Shown here piece after piece: positions 27,369 to 36,331 of a DNA stretch of 64,000 bases (positions within the stretch are counted from its first letter, which is position 1; every line of letters starts with the position of its first letter). A program made the position numbers and the translations under genes. The notes under the pieces are model-generated. The model was not told the DNA's origin and ran no database searches. It saw only the letters and a list, made by a program, of their open reading frames with translations. The stretch comes from Roseomonas nitratireducens. Lineage in GTDB: Bacteria > Pseudomonadota > Alphaproteobacteria > Acetobacterales > Acetobacteraceae. The stretch spans positions 227,542-291,541 of the forward strand of contig NZ_JAGIYZ010000003.1 in assembly GCF_017813355.1 (NCBI RefSeq). Direction: 5' to 3'.

Positions 27369-28217
27369 ATGTCGATCCGGGGATGTGTCGTCGCGGCCTT
27401 GCTGCTGCTTGCCGCCTGCGCCGCGTCGCCGGGCCCGGCCCCTTCCGCGCCGCGGGACGAGGGCGCGATCGAGGCCGCCCGGCTGCGCGCGGAGATGCTC
27501 GCCACCGTTCCGCGCGCCGCGGCCGCCGATCCCGCCGAGGCCGCGCGCTGGATACCGCAGGCGCGGCGCCTGGTGACGGAGGCGGGCCTGGCGCCGGCCG
27601 AGGCGGAATTCGCGCTGCTGGTCGACCGCGCGCCTGCCGTGCAGCGCATCGCCCTGCTGCTGCTGCGCCGCGACGGGCCGCGGGAGGTGCTGGCGACCGC
27701 GCCGGTCTCGACCGGCAGGACAGGCCGCCGCGGCTTCTTCGTCACGCCCACCGGCGTCTTCGCCAATGACGGGTCGGTGCAGGGCTACCGCGCGCTCGGC
27801 ACGCGCAATGCGCAGGGCATTCGCGGGCTGGGCGCTGCCGGCATGCGCGCCTGGGATTTCGGCTGGGTCTGGGCCGCGCGCGGCTGGGCGGAGGATGGCG
27901 GCGAGGCGCCGATCCGCTTCCTGCTGCACGCGACCGACCCGGATGTGCTGGAAGCGCGGCTCGGCCGGCCGGATTCGCAGGGATGCGTGCGGATCGGCGG
28001 CGCGATGAACCGCTTCGTCGATGCGAACGGCATCATCGATGCGGAGATCGAGCGCCAGGCGGCGAGCGATCCGCGCGCCGCCTCGCTGCTGCTGCCCGAG
28101 CGGCGCCCGACGGCGCTCGCCGGGCGGCTGCTCATCGTGGTCGACAGCGCGGCCGACCAGGTCCCGCCCGCGCGGCCCGCGCCGGAGCCGCCGGGCCGGT
28201 CGGGCTGCCCGTCCTGA
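27369..28217 (+). CDS. Lipoprotein L,D-transpeptidase (YkuD-type)
   Basis: A 282-residue exported protein. The N-terminus has a signal with lipobox LAAC (lipidated Cys17). The catalytic core reads HATDP then GRPDSQGCVRIGGAMNRF, the His and SxGC[IV]R active site of L,D-transpeptidases that form 3-3 peptidoglycan crosslinks or attach lipoproteins. The short Pro-rich tail PPARPAPEPP follows. AAGGAG precedes the ATG at 27369. It ends one base before the convergent cupin gene. Confidence 0.78.
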   Translation: MSIRGCVVAALLLLAACAASPGPAPSAPRDEGAIEAARLRAEMLATVPRAAAADPAEAARWIPQARRLVTEAGLAPAEAEFALLVDRAPAVQRIALLLLRRDGPREVLATAPVSTGRTGRRGFFVTPTGVFANDGSVQGYRALGTRNAQGIRGLGAAGMRAWDFGWVWAARGWAEDGGEAPIRFLLHATDPDVLEARLGRPDSQGCVRIGGAMNRFVDANGIIDAEIERQAASDPRAASLLLPERRPTALAGRLLIVVDSAADQVPPARPAPEPPGRSGCPS

Positions 28218-28709
28218 TCAGGGCGCGCGGTGGATGGGGTCCACCCAGAGCACGGCCTCGGGCTTCTCGACCGGCTCGATGTCGATGTTGATGGCGACCG
28301 CCTCGTTGTCGCTGCGCACCAGCACGCATTCCAGCGTCTCGTCGGCCGAGGCGTTGATCTCCTGGTGCGGCACGTAGGGCGGCACGTAGATGAAGTCGCC
28401 CGGGCCCGCCTCGGCGACGAATTCCAGCCTTTCGCCCCAGCGCATGCGCGCCTTGCCCTTCACCACGTAGATCACGCTTTCCAGGTGGCCGTGATGATGC
28501 GCGCCGGTCTTCGCGTCAGGGTGGATGTGCACGGTGCCGGCCCAGATGCGCTGCGCGCCGACCCGCGCAGCGTTGATCGCCGCGGCGCGGTTCATGCCCG
28601 GCGTCTGCGCGGTGTTGCTGTCGAGGCTGTCGCCGGGGATGACGCGCACCCCCGAATGCTTCCAGCCATCGGGCGGCGGCGTCTGGTGGTCGTGGCCGTC
28701 ATGCGGCAT
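28218..28709 (-). CDS. Cupin-domain protein
   Basis: A 163-residue single-cupin protein. TGAHHHGHLESVIYVVKG is motif 1 with metal-binding histidines and Glu; PGDFIYVPPYVPHQE is motif 2. The N-terminal MPHDGHDHQTPP is His-rich. The substrate is unknown. The ATG at 28707-28709 is chosen; the frame is open further upstream but GC-biased and without domain content. Confidence 0.8.
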   Translation of the reverse strand: MPHDGHDHQTPPPDGWKHSGVRVIPGDSLDSNTAQTPGMNRAAAINAARVGAQRIWAGTVHIHPDAKTGAHHHGHLESVIYVVKGKARMRWGERLEFVAEAGPGDFIYVPPYVPHQEINASADETLECVLVRSDNEAVAINIDIEPVEKPEAVLWVDPIHRAP

Positions 28710-28778
28710 GGCGCTTCTCCTCTCGGCTCGTGGCGAGGAGAGAACGCAGGTCGCGCGCCTGCCGCAAGGGCGTGACCG

Positions 28779-28824
28779 AAAAAGGCAACGCCTTGCTCCT
28801 GGCGGGGGCGCCGGGAGCAAGGCG
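28779..28824 (-). terminator. Intrinsic terminator after the 169-aa membrane protein gene
   Basis: An 11-bp perfect inverted repeat CGCCTTGCTCC (28789-28799) and GGAGCAAGGCG (28814-28824). Read on the minus strand it is followed by GTTGCCTTTTTCGG, a T5 run after a five-base gap. It lies 54 bases after the stop of the upstream minus-strand gene. Confidence 0.65.
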
Positions 28825-28878
28825 TGCCGTGACAGCGGGCCGGGGGAGGGGGGGGGATTTGGCGCCGCCGTCGAGACC

Positions 28879-29388
28879 TCAGGCTTCCTCGCGCTGGGCG
28901 AGCCAGTTCCGGGTGCGGTAGCAGAGCATCAGCAGCGCCGCCTGGCCGGCGAACATCAGCGCCGGGACGTTGACCTGCCGGTGCAGCACGATCACCGCGA
29001 GCATCGCCGCGACGCTCAGCACGAAAGCAAGGTGCACCGTGTTGTCGAAGGCCTTGAGGCCAGCCTGCTTGATCGGGTGTTCGCCCGGCATCATCGGCAT
29101 GATGAGCGGCACGGTGGCGAGCATGATCATCAGCGCCCAGGTGATCGCCATGCTGCCGAGCCCGCCCCAGAGCGAGACGAGCTTCGCGAATTCCTCGCCC
29201 AGGCCCGTGCCCGGCAGGAGGTAGCGCAGCGCGAGGAACAGGGCGGCGAGGGCGACGATCGCGGTCACCGCGGCCTGCGCGGGTTCATCCACCGGGCGGC
29301 GGCCTTCCGGCGCGCGACGCGGGAGCAGCGGCCAGGCCTCGACCGGCGATGCGGGGCTGGAAGCGGGTCGGGAAGTGGAGCGAGCCAT
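28879..29388 (-). CDS. Small membrane protein of unknown function
   Basis: A 169-residue protein with a basic, Pro-rich N-terminal 35 residues and about four membrane segments (ALAALFLALRYLLPG, MAITWALMIMLATVPLIMP, TVHLAFVLSVAAMLAVIVL and a last one near FAGQAALLMLCY). No family is recognised. A monocistronic unit closed by the terminator downstream. Confidence 0.65.
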   Translation of the reverse strand: MARSTSRPASSPASPVEAWPLLPRRAPEGRRPVDEPAQAAVTAIVALAALFLALRYLLPGTGLGEEFAKLVSLWGGLGSMAITWALMIMLATVPLIMPMMPGEHPIKQAGLKAFDNTVHLAFVLSVAAMLAVIVLHRQVNVPALMFAGQAALLMLCYRTRNWLAQREEA

Positions 29389-29464
29389 GATCCTGGTTCC
29401 GGGTGCGCGTGTTCGACCCGGCAAGGATTGCCCGAAACCCGTTTCCAGCCCCCTAACGTGCCGG

Positions 29465-30646
29465 TCAGTTTTGCCGGGGCAGCAAACGCTCCGCCAGAGT
29501 GGCCCACCAGGAGGCGCCAATGGGCAGGATCTCGTCGTTGAAGTCGTATTTCGGGTGGTGGACCAGCGGATCGTCCGCACCCTTGCCGCCGCCGAGCATC
29601 AGGTAGGCGCCGTCCTTCGCCTCAAGCATGAAGGAGAAATCCTCGCCGCCCATGGTGGGCTTGGGCATGGGCACGACGCGTGCTTCGCCCTGCACGGCGC
29701 GCGCGGCATCGGCGGCGAGGTGGACGCTCTGCGTCTCGTTCACCGTCGCGGGATAGGCGCGATGGAAGTCGGCGGTCGCGGTCGCGCCGAAGGCCGCGGC
29801 GATGCCCGTCACCGTCTCCTTGAAGCGCTTCTCGAGCAGGTCGCCCACGGGCTTCGAGAACCAGCGCGCCGTGCCGAGCATGCGCACCGTCTCGGGAATC
29901 ACGTTGTAGGTGAAGCCGCCATTGATGTGGCCGATGGTGATGACGCCGGCTTCCACCGGTTCGACGTTGCGCGCGACGATGGATTGCAGCGCCTGCACGA
30001 TCGCCGCCGCGACGACGATCGGGTCGTTGCCGTTGTCGGGCATCGCGCCATGCGCGCCCTTGCCGGTGATGGTGACCTCGAGGTTCGCGACCGCCGCCAT
30101 GACGGGGCCCTCGCGCCAAAGGAATGTGCCCGCCGGCATGCCGGGCCAGTTGTGCAGGCCGAAGACGCGCTGCATCGGGAAGCGCTCGAACAGGCCTTCC
30201 TTCACCATCGCCTCGCCGCCCGCGAGGTTCTCCTCCGCCGGCTGGAAGATGACGTAGACGGTGCCGTCGAAGTTGCGCGTCTCGGCGAGGTACTTCGCCG
30301 CGCCGAGCAGCATGGTGGTGTGCCCGTCATGGCCGCAGGCATGCATCTTCCCCGGCGTCTTGGACGCCCAGGGCACGCCGCTTTCCTCGAGGATCGGCAG
30401 CGCGTCCATGTCCGCGCGCAGCCCGATGGCGCGGCCCGAGGCCGCGTTGTTGCCGCGGATCACGCCGACGACGCCGGTCTTCGCGATGCCCGTCACCACC
30501 TCGTCGCAGCCGAAGGCGCGCAGCTTCTCGGCGACGATGGCGGAAGTGCGGACCTCCTCGAAGCCGATCTCCGGATGCTCGTGGAAATCCCGCCGCCAGG
30601 CGGTCATTTCCGGATGGAACTCGGCGATGCGGTTGATGATGGGCAT
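29465..30646 (-). CDS. M20 amidohydrolase (hippurate hydrolase/aminoacylase type)
   Basis: A 393-residue dimetal M20D peptidase. RRDFHEHPEIGFEE, LRADMDALPI and HACGHDGHTTMLLGAA carry metal ligands; QPAEENLAGG holds the catalytic Glu pair; MGGEDFSFML is the C-terminal metal-site motif. It removes acyl groups from N-acyl amino acids such as hippurate or indole-3-acetyl conjugates. It lies 17 bases after the NAD-binding protein gene on the same strand. Confidence 0.9.
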   Translation of the reverse strand: MPIINRIAEFHPEMTAWRRDFHEHPEIGFEEVRTSAIVAEKLRAFGCDEVVTGIAKTGVVGVIRGNNAASGRAIGLRADMDALPILEESGVPWASKTPGKMHACGHDGHTTMLLGAAKYLAETRNFDGTVYVIFQPAEENLAGGEAMVKEGLFERFPMQRVFGLHNWPGMPAGTFLWREGPVMAAVANLEVTITGKGAHGAMPDNGNDPIVVAAAIVQALQSIVARNVEPVEAGVITIGHINGGFTYNVIPETVRMLGTARWFSKPVGDLLEKRFKETVTGIAAAFGATATADFHRAYPATVNETQSVHLAADAARAVQGEARVVPMPKPTMGGEDFSFMLEAKDGAYLMLGGGKGADDPLVHHPKYDFNDEILPIGASWWATLAERLLPRQN

Positions 30647-30663
30647 GGCTGCCTCCGGTCGTG

Positions 30664-31521
30664 TCAGGTGGAGGTTTGGGGTGCGGGGAAGGTGAGGGCA
30701 AGACCCTGCTCGAGCGGGATCGGATCGACGCCGAGCAGGTCGCGCATCGGGCCGATGTCGAAGGCCTTGTCCTCGGTCAGGCGGCGGATCTCGTCCGCGC
30801 CGATGCGGGGCAGGCCGGGAATGAGGCGCGTCAGCGGCGCAAGCAGGCGCAGCGGCAGCGCCGGGATCGGCAGGATGGGCGGCGCGCGCAGCCCCGCGGC
30901 GGCCGCGACCGCGCGCAGGAAGTCACGATAGGGCATGGGGGAGGGGCCGGCGATGACGATCGTCCGCGCGCCATCCCAGTCCCGCCGCAGCGCGGCAAGC
31001 AGGCAGCGCGCCACGTCCGACTGGTGGATGGGTTGCACCAGCGCGCGGCCGCCGCCCGGAAGTGGCGCCACGGGGAGGCGCGCGACGAGCGCGGCGAGGC
31101 GCCGCACATTGTCCTCCCCCTCCGCGCCGTAGATCATCGTCGGGTGCAGCATGACGCCGCGCCGGCCGGAGGCCAGGAAGGCTGCCTCTCCCGCCCGCAC
31201 CCCGTCGCCATGCGCATCGGGCCAGCGCGAGAAGCGGCGCGTCGATCCCATGAGCACGAAGTCCGCGCCCGGTTCGGCGGCGGCGAGCAGGGCCGGCGCC
31301 CAGCGCGCATGGGCGGTGCTGACGATCCTCGTTGCGCCGGCGAGGGCATGTGCAAGCGCCGCCGCGTCGCGGAGGTCCGCGACGCGGAGTTCTCCCGGCA
31401 GGCCGAGGGCGCGCCACGCCGCCGCATTTCGCGCGACGGGGATGAAGGGGATGCCCCCGGCGGCCAGGACGCGGGCAAGCGCCGCGCCCGAGCGCCCCGT
31501 CGCGCCGACCAGCGCGATCAA
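30664..31521 (-). CDS. NAD(P)-binding epimerase/NmrA-like protein
   Basis: A 285-residue Rossmann-fold protein beginning MIALVGATGRSGAALARV (GxxGxxG). SDR-extended features include MLHPTMIYGAEGEDNVRR and QPIHQSDVARCLLAAL, as in NAD-dependent epimerase/dehydratases and complex I NDUFA9-like proteins. The start is TTG at 31519-31521, overlapping the IlvD-family stop as TTGA, so it is translationally coupled to that gene. Confidence 0.75.
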   Translation of the reverse strand: MIALVGATGRSGAALARVLAAGGIPFIPVARNAAAWRALGLPGELRVADLRDAAALAHALAGATRIVSTAHARWAPALLAAAEPGADFVLMGSTRRFSRWPDAHGDGVRAGEAAFLASGRRGVMLHPTMIYGAEGEDNVRRLAALVARLPVAPLPGGGRALVQPIHQSDVARCLLAALRRDWDGARTIVIAGPSPMPYRDFLRAVAAAAGLRAPPILPIPALPLRLLAPLTRLIPGLPRIGADEIRRLTEDKAFDIGPMRDLLGVDPIPLEQGLALTFPAPQTST

Positions 31522-33215
31522 GGTGCCGCGCGGAGGAAGGCCAGGTCTGCGCCGAGCGGCGCCTGCGTCACCTGTTCATGCACCAGCCGGTCCCAGCCAC
31601 GGGCGGGGGCGGGCGCCGGCGCCCAGGCGGCGCGGCGCGCGGCGAGCGTCGCCTCGTCCACCAGCAGGTCGAGCCGGCGGTCGCGCACGGACAGGCGGAT
31701 GCGGTCGCCTGTCTCCACCAGCGCGAGCGGACCGCCCACCGCGGCCTCGGGCGCGATGTGCAGCACGATGGTGCCGAAGGCGGTGCCGGACATGCGGCAG
31801 TCGCTCATCCGCACCATGTCCTTCACGCCCTGGCGCGCGAGCTTCTTCGGGATGGGCAGGTAGCCGGCCTCCGGCATCCCCGCCGGGCTGCGCGGGCCCG
31901 CGCCCTTCAGCACGAGGATGTCCTGGGCCGTCACGTCCAGGTCCGGGTCGTCGATGCGCGCGGAAAGGTCCGCGAGTCCGTCGAAGACGATGCAGCGCGC
32001 CTCGGTCTCGAACAGGGCGGGGGTCGCCGCGCTGCGCTTGAGGATCGCGCCGTCCGGCGCGAGGGAGCCGAACAGCGCGACCAGGCCGCCGACCGGGGAG
32101 ACGGGCTCGCCGCGCGCGCGGATGATCCTGCGGTCGACGAAATGCGTCCCGTCCCCGATGCGCTCCGCGAGCGTCCGCCCGTCGAGGTCCTTCGTCGAGA
32201 GATCGAGCAGGTCGCGCAATTCCCACAGCAGCGCCCGCATGCCGCCGGCGGCGTGGAAATCCTCCATGTAGCCCTCGCCGGTCGGCTTGAGGTCGACCAG
32301 CACCGGCGTCTCCTCCGACAGCGCGTCGAGCCGCCTGAGGTCGAGTGACAGCCCCGCGCGGCCGGCGATGGCCGCCAGGTGCACGATGGCATTGGTCGAG
32401 CCGCCGAGGGCGAGCAGCACGCGCACCGCGTTGTCGAGGTTGCCCTGCGTCATCAGCGACAGCGGCGCGACCGGGTTGCGGATCAGCCGCACCGCCTGCG
32501 CGCCGGCTTCCTCGGCGATGCGCAGCCGGTCGGCATGCACCGCCGGGGCGGAGGCGGCGTCCAGCGGCATGAAGCCGAGCGTCGCGGCGAGGCAGGCCAT
32601 GGTGGAGGCCGTGCCCATCACGCCGCAGGTGCCCGCCGTGGTGGCGAGCTTGCCTTCCAGCAGGCCGATCTTCTCGTCGCTCACCTCGCCCGCGCGGTAG
32701 CGCGCCCAGTAGCGGCGGCAATCGGTGCAGGCGGACAGGCGCTCGCCCTCGAAGGCCTGGGCGAGCATGGGGCCGACCACGAGCATCACGGATGGCACGT
32801 TCGCGCTGATCGCGGCCATCAGCTGCGCGGGGACGGTCTTGTCGCAGCCGCCCACCAGCACGGCCGCATCCATCGGCTGGTTGGCGAGCATCGCCTCCGT
32901 GTCCAGCGCCATCAGGTTGCGGTAGTGCATGGAACAGGGGCTAAGCGAGGGCTCGCACAGGCTGACCGTCGGGAAGGACAGCGGCAGGCCGCCGGCGGCC
33001 AGCACGCCGCGCTTCACCGCCTCGATCAGCTCGGGGATGGTGCGGTGGCAGTTGTTGTAGTCCGACGCCGTGTCGGCGATGCCGACCACCGGCTTGTCCA
33101 GCATCGTCTGCGAATAGCCCATGGACTTGGCGAAGGAGCGGCGGAGATAGAGCGCGAAGGCCGGGTCGCCGTAGTTGGAAGCGTTCCTGCCAAGGCCATG
33201 GGGCTTGTCGGTCAT
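31518..33215 (-). CDS. IlvD/Edd-family dehydratase
   Basis: A 565-residue Fe-S dehydratase. Cluster cysteines lie in VGGCDKTVPAQLMAA and GTCGVMGTASTMAC, and PCSMHYRN precedes them. The sequence DCRRYWARYRAGEVSDEKI is closer to sugar-acid (arabonate/xylonate) dehydratases than to biosynthetic IlvD, and no branched-chain genes lie nearby, so a catabolic sugar-acid role is favoured. Coupled to the downstream NAD-binding protein. Confidence 0.82.
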   Translation of the reverse strand: MTDKPHGLGRNASNYGDPAFALYLRRSFAKSMGYSQTMLDKPVVGIADTASDYNNCHRTIPELIEAVKRGVLAAGGLPLSFPTVSLCEPSLSPCSMHYRNLMALDTEAMLANQPMDAAVLVGGCDKTVPAQLMAAISANVPSVMLVVGPMLAQAFEGERLSACTDCRRYWARYRAGEVSDEKIGLLEGKLATTAGTCGVMGTASTMACLAATLGFMPLDAASAPAVHADRLRIAEEAGAQAVRLIRNPVAPLSLMTQGNLDNAVRVLLALGGSTNAIVHLAAIAGRAGLSLDLRRLDALSEETPVLVDLKPTGEGYMEDFHAAGGMRALLWELRDLLDLSTKDLDGRTLAERIGDGTHFVDRRIIRARGEPVSPVGGLVALFGSLAPDGAILKRSAATPALFETEARCIVFDGLADLSARIDDPDLDVTAQDILVLKGAGPRSPAGMPEAGYLPIPKKLARQGVKDMVRMSDCRMSGTAFGTIVLHIAPEAAVGGPLALVETGDRIRLSVRDRRLDLLVDEATLAARRAAWAPAPAPARGWDRLVHEQVTQAPLGADLAFLRAAP

Positions 33216-33248
33216 GCGTGTCCTCCGCGCCGCCGCGCGGCACCGCCC

Positions 33249-33638
33249 TTATTCCGGGCGGTGGCAGACGCAGCAGAGCTTGTTGCCGTCGGGGTCGCGC
33301 ACATAAGCACCGTAATAGTGCTCATGGTAGTGGCGGAGCCCCGGCGGGCCCTCATCCGTCCCCCCATGGGCCAGGGCCGCGGCGTGGAAGCGGTCGACCG
33401 TCGCGCGGTCCGGCGCCTCGAAGCCTATGGTCACGCCATTGCCGACCGTCGCGTCCTTCCGGTCGAAGGGCGTGGTGACCCAGAATTGCGGCGAGGTGTC
33501 CGGGGCGGCGGCATAGCCGGCATAGCCCTTGGCGATGTCGGATTCCTGCCGCGCGAGGCCGAGCAGCGCGAGCAGCGGGTCGTAGAAGGCGATGGCACGG
33601 GCGGCGTCGTTGGTGCCGAGGGTGACGTGGCTGTACAT
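33249..33638 (-). CDS. VOC/glyoxalase-family protein
   Basis: A 129-residue single VOC-fold protein. MYSHVTLGTNDAARAIAFYDPLL is the first beta-alpha-beta motif; HEHYYGAYVRDPDGNKLCCVCH is the C-terminal metal-side motif. It belongs to the lactoylglutathione-lyase-like group of unknown substrate. TAA stop at 33249. Confidence 0.85.
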   Translation of the reverse strand: MYSHVTLGTNDAARAIAFYDPLLALLGLARQESDIAKGYAGYAAAPDTSPQFWVTTPFDRKDATVGNGVTIGFEAPDRATVDRFHAAALAHGGTDEGPPGLRHYHEHYYGAYVRDPDGNKLCCVCHRPE

Positions 33639-33697
33639 GGCGGTCCTCCTGAAGCCGCAGGATCACTAGCCCCGCGCCGCTTGATCCGGGTTGCGGA

Positions 33698-34672
33698 TCA
33701 GCTGGGCTCCAGCCCCGCCCGCTGCATCAGGCCGCGATGGAGCGGCAATTCGCGCTCGATCCGCGCGCGCAGGGCCGCGCTGCCCATCGGCGCGGGCGCG
33801 AGCCCCTGGGTCGCCATGAACTCGATCGTCCGCGGGGCGGAAAACACCTCGGCCAGGGCCTGTCCGAGCCGGTCCAGGATCGGCTGCGGCGTGCCGAGCG
33901 GCGCCTGGACGGAATACCAGCCGCCCCAGGTGAAATCGGCGAAGCCCCGCTCGACGAAGGTCGGCACGTCCGGCACCTGGGGCTGGCGCGCGGCGGTCGG
34001 CACGCCGAGGCCCTTCACCCGCCCGGCATCGAGATGCGGCTTGCAGGCCGCCAGCAGCGCGAACATGCAGTCGGTGCGCCCGGCGATCGTGTCGGTCAGC
34101 GCCGGCGGGGCGCCGTTATAGGGCACGTGCAGCATCTCGACCCCGGCGCGCGCCGCCAGGTCCAGCATGGGCAGGTGCGCCGTCGTGCCCACCCCCCAGG
34201 TCGCGTAGGAGATCGCCTCCGGCCGCGTCCGCGCCGCGGCCAGCAGCGCCTCGAGGCTGCCCCAGCGCGGATGGGCGACGAGCAGCGAGAGCGTCTCGCA
34301 GACCTGGGTCACATGCGCGAAGTCGGCGAGCGGGTCGTAGCCCGGGTTGCGCAGGGCGAGCGGCGTCAGGCTGAAGGTCGCGATGGTGCCGAGCAGCAGC
34401 GTCATCCCGTCCGGCCGGGCGCGCGCCACGTGCCGCGCGGCGATGGAGGTCGAGCCGCCGGGCTTGTGGTCCATCACGAAGGACCCGCCGAGTTTCTCCT
34501 GCAGCCCCTGGGTGACCAGCCGCCCGACCACGTCCGAGGCGCCGCCGGGGGAATAGGGGACCACGACCGCCACGCTCGCCCCGCCCGGCCAGGCGCCCTG
34601 GGCGCGGAGCGCCGGCGCGGGGAGGGCGCCTGCGGCCGCCAGCATGAAGGTCCGACGCCGCGTTCGTGTCAT
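33698..34672 (-). CDS. Bug-family tripartite tricarboxylate receptor
   Basis: A 324-residue periplasmic binding protein with a Tat-like signal (RTRRRTFMLAAAGALPAPALRA). VVPYSPGGASDVVGRLV, HKPGGSTSIAARHVA and HVPYNGAPPALTDTIAG are the Bug/TctC signatures. Bug receptors bind small carboxylates. No TctAB membrane genes are adjacent. It lies 26 bases after the tetR gene, same strand. Confidence 0.92.
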   Translation of the reverse strand: MTRTRRRTFMLAAAGALPAPALRAQGAWPGGASVAVVVPYSPGGASDVVGRLVTQGLQEKLGGSFVMDHKPGGSTSIAARHVARARPDGMTLLLGTIATFSLTPLALRNPGYDPLADFAHVTQVCETLSLLVAHPRWGSLEALLAAARTRPEAISYATWGVGTTAHLPMLDLAARAGVEMLHVPYNGAPPALTDTIAGRTDCMFALLAACKPHLDAGRVKGLGVPTAARQPQVPDVPTFVERGFADFTWGGWYSVQAPLGTPQPILDRLGQALAEVFSAPRTIEFMATQGLAPAPMGSAALRARIERELPLHRGLMQRAGLEPS

Positions 34673-34698
34673 GTGGATCCTCCCTCCTGCGCCGCAGC

Positions 34699-35280
34699 CT
34701 ATCGCTGAGCCACCTTCCCCTGCGGCGGCCTCGCCGCCAGGGACGGTTCCAGAAGGTGGCGGATATCGGCGAAGATGTCGTCCCATTCGTGCTGCGTCAT
34801 CGACAGCAGGCCGCAGAACCGCAGCAGGGTCGCGCCTTCGGCGGCCAGGAAGGCGAGCCTTGCACGCCGGCCCCCGGCATCACGCGGATCCAGGCTCCCC
34901 AGCCGGCCCGCGTACCAGCCTCGCGCAGCCATCAGATGCTCCGGCGTCTGCAGCAGCGCGGCAAGCAGCGCGACGGCGCGGGCATGGCTGGCCTCGTCCA
35001 GGCTGTGGGTCGTCTCGACATGGGCGCGGATGCGGTCGGCCGGCGCGGCGGCGTCGCCGCCTGCGGCGCGGAAGCGGCGGTCATCTTCCGCGAGCCAGCG
35101 CTTCAGCATCGCGGCGATCATCGCTTCCTTCGTACCGAAGCAGGATTGCACGCCGCCCTTGGTGATGCCGGCCGCCGCGGCGACGGCGCCGATGGTGAGC
35201 GCTGCGGCGCCTCGCGTGGCGACGATTTCCTCCGCGACATCGAGGACGCGGTCGCGGTCGATGGTCTTGCGGCGGCCCAT
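34699..35280 (-). CDS. TetR-family transcriptional regulator
   Basis: A 193-residue regulator. The HTH is in GAAALTIGAVAAAAGITKGGVQSCFGTKEAM (about 25-55); the C-terminal half is a TetR_C ligand domain. The ATG at 35278-35280 follows AGAGGG. It is divergent from an SMR transporter, with a perfect 18-bp palindrome between them that is probably its operator. It may also be co-transcribed with the downstream Bug receptor gene. Confidence 0.9.
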   Translation of the reverse strand: MGRRKTIDRDRVLDVAEEIVATRGAAALTIGAVAAAAGITKGGVQSCFGTKEAMIAAMLKRWLAEDDRRFRAAGGDAAAPADRIRAHVETTHSLDEASHARAVALLAALLQTPEHLMAARGWYAGRLGSLDPRDAGGRRARLAFLAAEGATLLRFCGLLSMTQHEWDDIFADIRHLLEPSLAARPPQGKVAQR

Positions 35281-35302
35281 GGCGGTGCCCTCTTGCGTTT
35301 TA

Positions 35303-35320
35303 GAAATACGATCGTATTTC
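35303..35320. promoter_or_regulatory. TetR-type operator palindrome
   Basis: GAAATACGATCGTATTTC is a perfect 18-bp palindrome, AT-rich against a very GC-rich background, centred between the divergent tetR and SMR genes. Its size and symmetry fit binding of one or two TetR dimers. I infer that the adjacent regulator represses both genes from here. Confidence 0.8.
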
Positions 35321-35348
35321 AAAATTGTCCCGACGCAAGGAGACGATG

Positions 35349-35672
35349 ATGGCTTGGCTCTACCTCGTCCTGGCGGGCCTGTTCGAGGTCGGCTTCACCA
35401 CCTGCCTTCGCTACATCGACGGCTTCCGCAGCATTCCCTGGACCTTCGCCTTCCTCGTCTGCGTCGCGGTCAGCATGGTCCTGCTGGACCTTGCGACCCG
35501 TACCGCGATCCCGCTGGGCACCGGCTACGCGATCTGGACGGGCATCGGGGCGGTCGGGACCGTGGTGATCGGCATGATCTGGTTCGGCGAACCCGCGACG
35601 GCGCTCCGGATCGCGCTGATCCTGGGGCTGCTCTCCTGCATCGTCGGGCTCAAGGTGACCTCAGGGCATTGA
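35349..35672 (+). CDS. SMR-family efflux protein (SugE/Gdx-like)
   Basis: A 107-residue, four-helix small multidrug resistance protein. The conserved membrane Glu is in LAGLFEVGFTTCL; TGYAIWTGIGAVGTVVIGMIWFGEP is the helix-3/loop signature. Two ATGs in tandem occur (35346 and 35349); the second has the better distance from AAGGAG at 35337-35342. SugE/Gdx members export guanidinium-type cations, EmrE-like members quaternary amines. Divergent from tetR. Confidence 0.9.
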   Translation: MAWLYLVLAGLFEVGFTTCLRYIDGFRSIPWTFAFLVCVAVSMVLLDLATRTAIPLGTGYAIWTGIGAVGTVVIGMIWFGEPATALRIALILGLLSCIVGLKVTSGH

Positions 35673-35738
35673 GGCCGCCCGCCGTGGTTGGGGAGGCTTT
35701 GCCAGAGTGTCGCGCCGGAAAAGGGGTGACCCTTTCTG

Positions 35739-35754
35739 AGGTAACATGTTACCT
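35739..35754. promoter_or_regulatory. Operator-like palindrome upstream of rplM
   Basis: AGGTAACATGTTACCT is a perfect 16-bp palindrome 24 bases upstream of the inferred rplM -35 box. The arrangement suggests an activator or repressor site, but I do not recognise the motif. Confidence 0.5.
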
Positions 35755-35777
35755 GCTTCGGAAAAGCCCCTTCCGGC

Positions 35778-35806
35778 TTGACTTTCCTACATCATCCGTC
35801 GATACA
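35778..35806 (+). promoter_or_regulatory. rplM-rpsI promoter
   Basis: TTGACT at 35778-35783 and GATACA at 35801-35806 are separated by 17 bases, a good sigma-70 match, 36 bases before the rplM ATG. Confidence 0.6.
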
Positions 35807-35841
35807 CCGCGCCTCTCTCCGACCCACCCGATGGAAGCCCG

Positions 35842-36327
35842 ATGCTCACGCGACAGACGACCTCGCTGAAGCCGGCGGATGTGCAGAAGGCCTGGGTGCT
35901 GATCGATGCGGACGGGCTCGTGCTCGGTCGCCTCGCCAGCCTCGTGGCCAACCGCCTCCGCGGCAAGCACAAGCCGCAATTCACCCCGCATGTCGATTGC
36001 GGCGACCACGTCGTCATCATCAACGCCCGCAAGGTCCGCGTCACCGGCGCGAAGGCCGAGCAGAAGGTGTTCTACTGGCACACCGGCTATCCGGGCGGCA
36101 TCAAGCAGCGCACGGTGCGGGAACGGCTGGAAAGCCGCTACCCGGAACGGGTGATCGAGAAGGCGGTGGAGCGCATGATCACGCGCGGCCCGCTCGGCCG
36201 CCAGCAGATGCGCAACCTGCACGTCTATGCCGGCGCCGAGCACCCGCATGCCGGCCAGCAGCCCGTCGCGCTCGACGTGGCGGCGCTGAACCGCAAGAAC
36301 ACCGTGCTCGTGAAGAAGGTGGCCTGA
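35842..36327 (+). CDS. rplM: Ribosomal protein L13
   Basis: A 161-residue 50S protein. [48 protein letters not shown] and [19 protein letters not shown] (here [20 protein letters not shown]) segments are diagnostic. Early assembly protein of the large subunit. Followed after four bases by rpsI, the usual bacterial pairing. Confidence 0.98.
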   Translation: MLTRQTTSLKPADVQKAWVLIDADGLVLGRLASLVANRLRGKHKPQFTPHVDCGDHVVIINARKVRVTGAKAEQKVFYWHTGYPGGIKQRTVRERLESRYPERVIEKAVERMITRGPLGRQQMRNLHVYAGAEHPHAGQQPVALDVAALNRKNTVLVKKVA

Positions 36328-36331
36328 GGCG

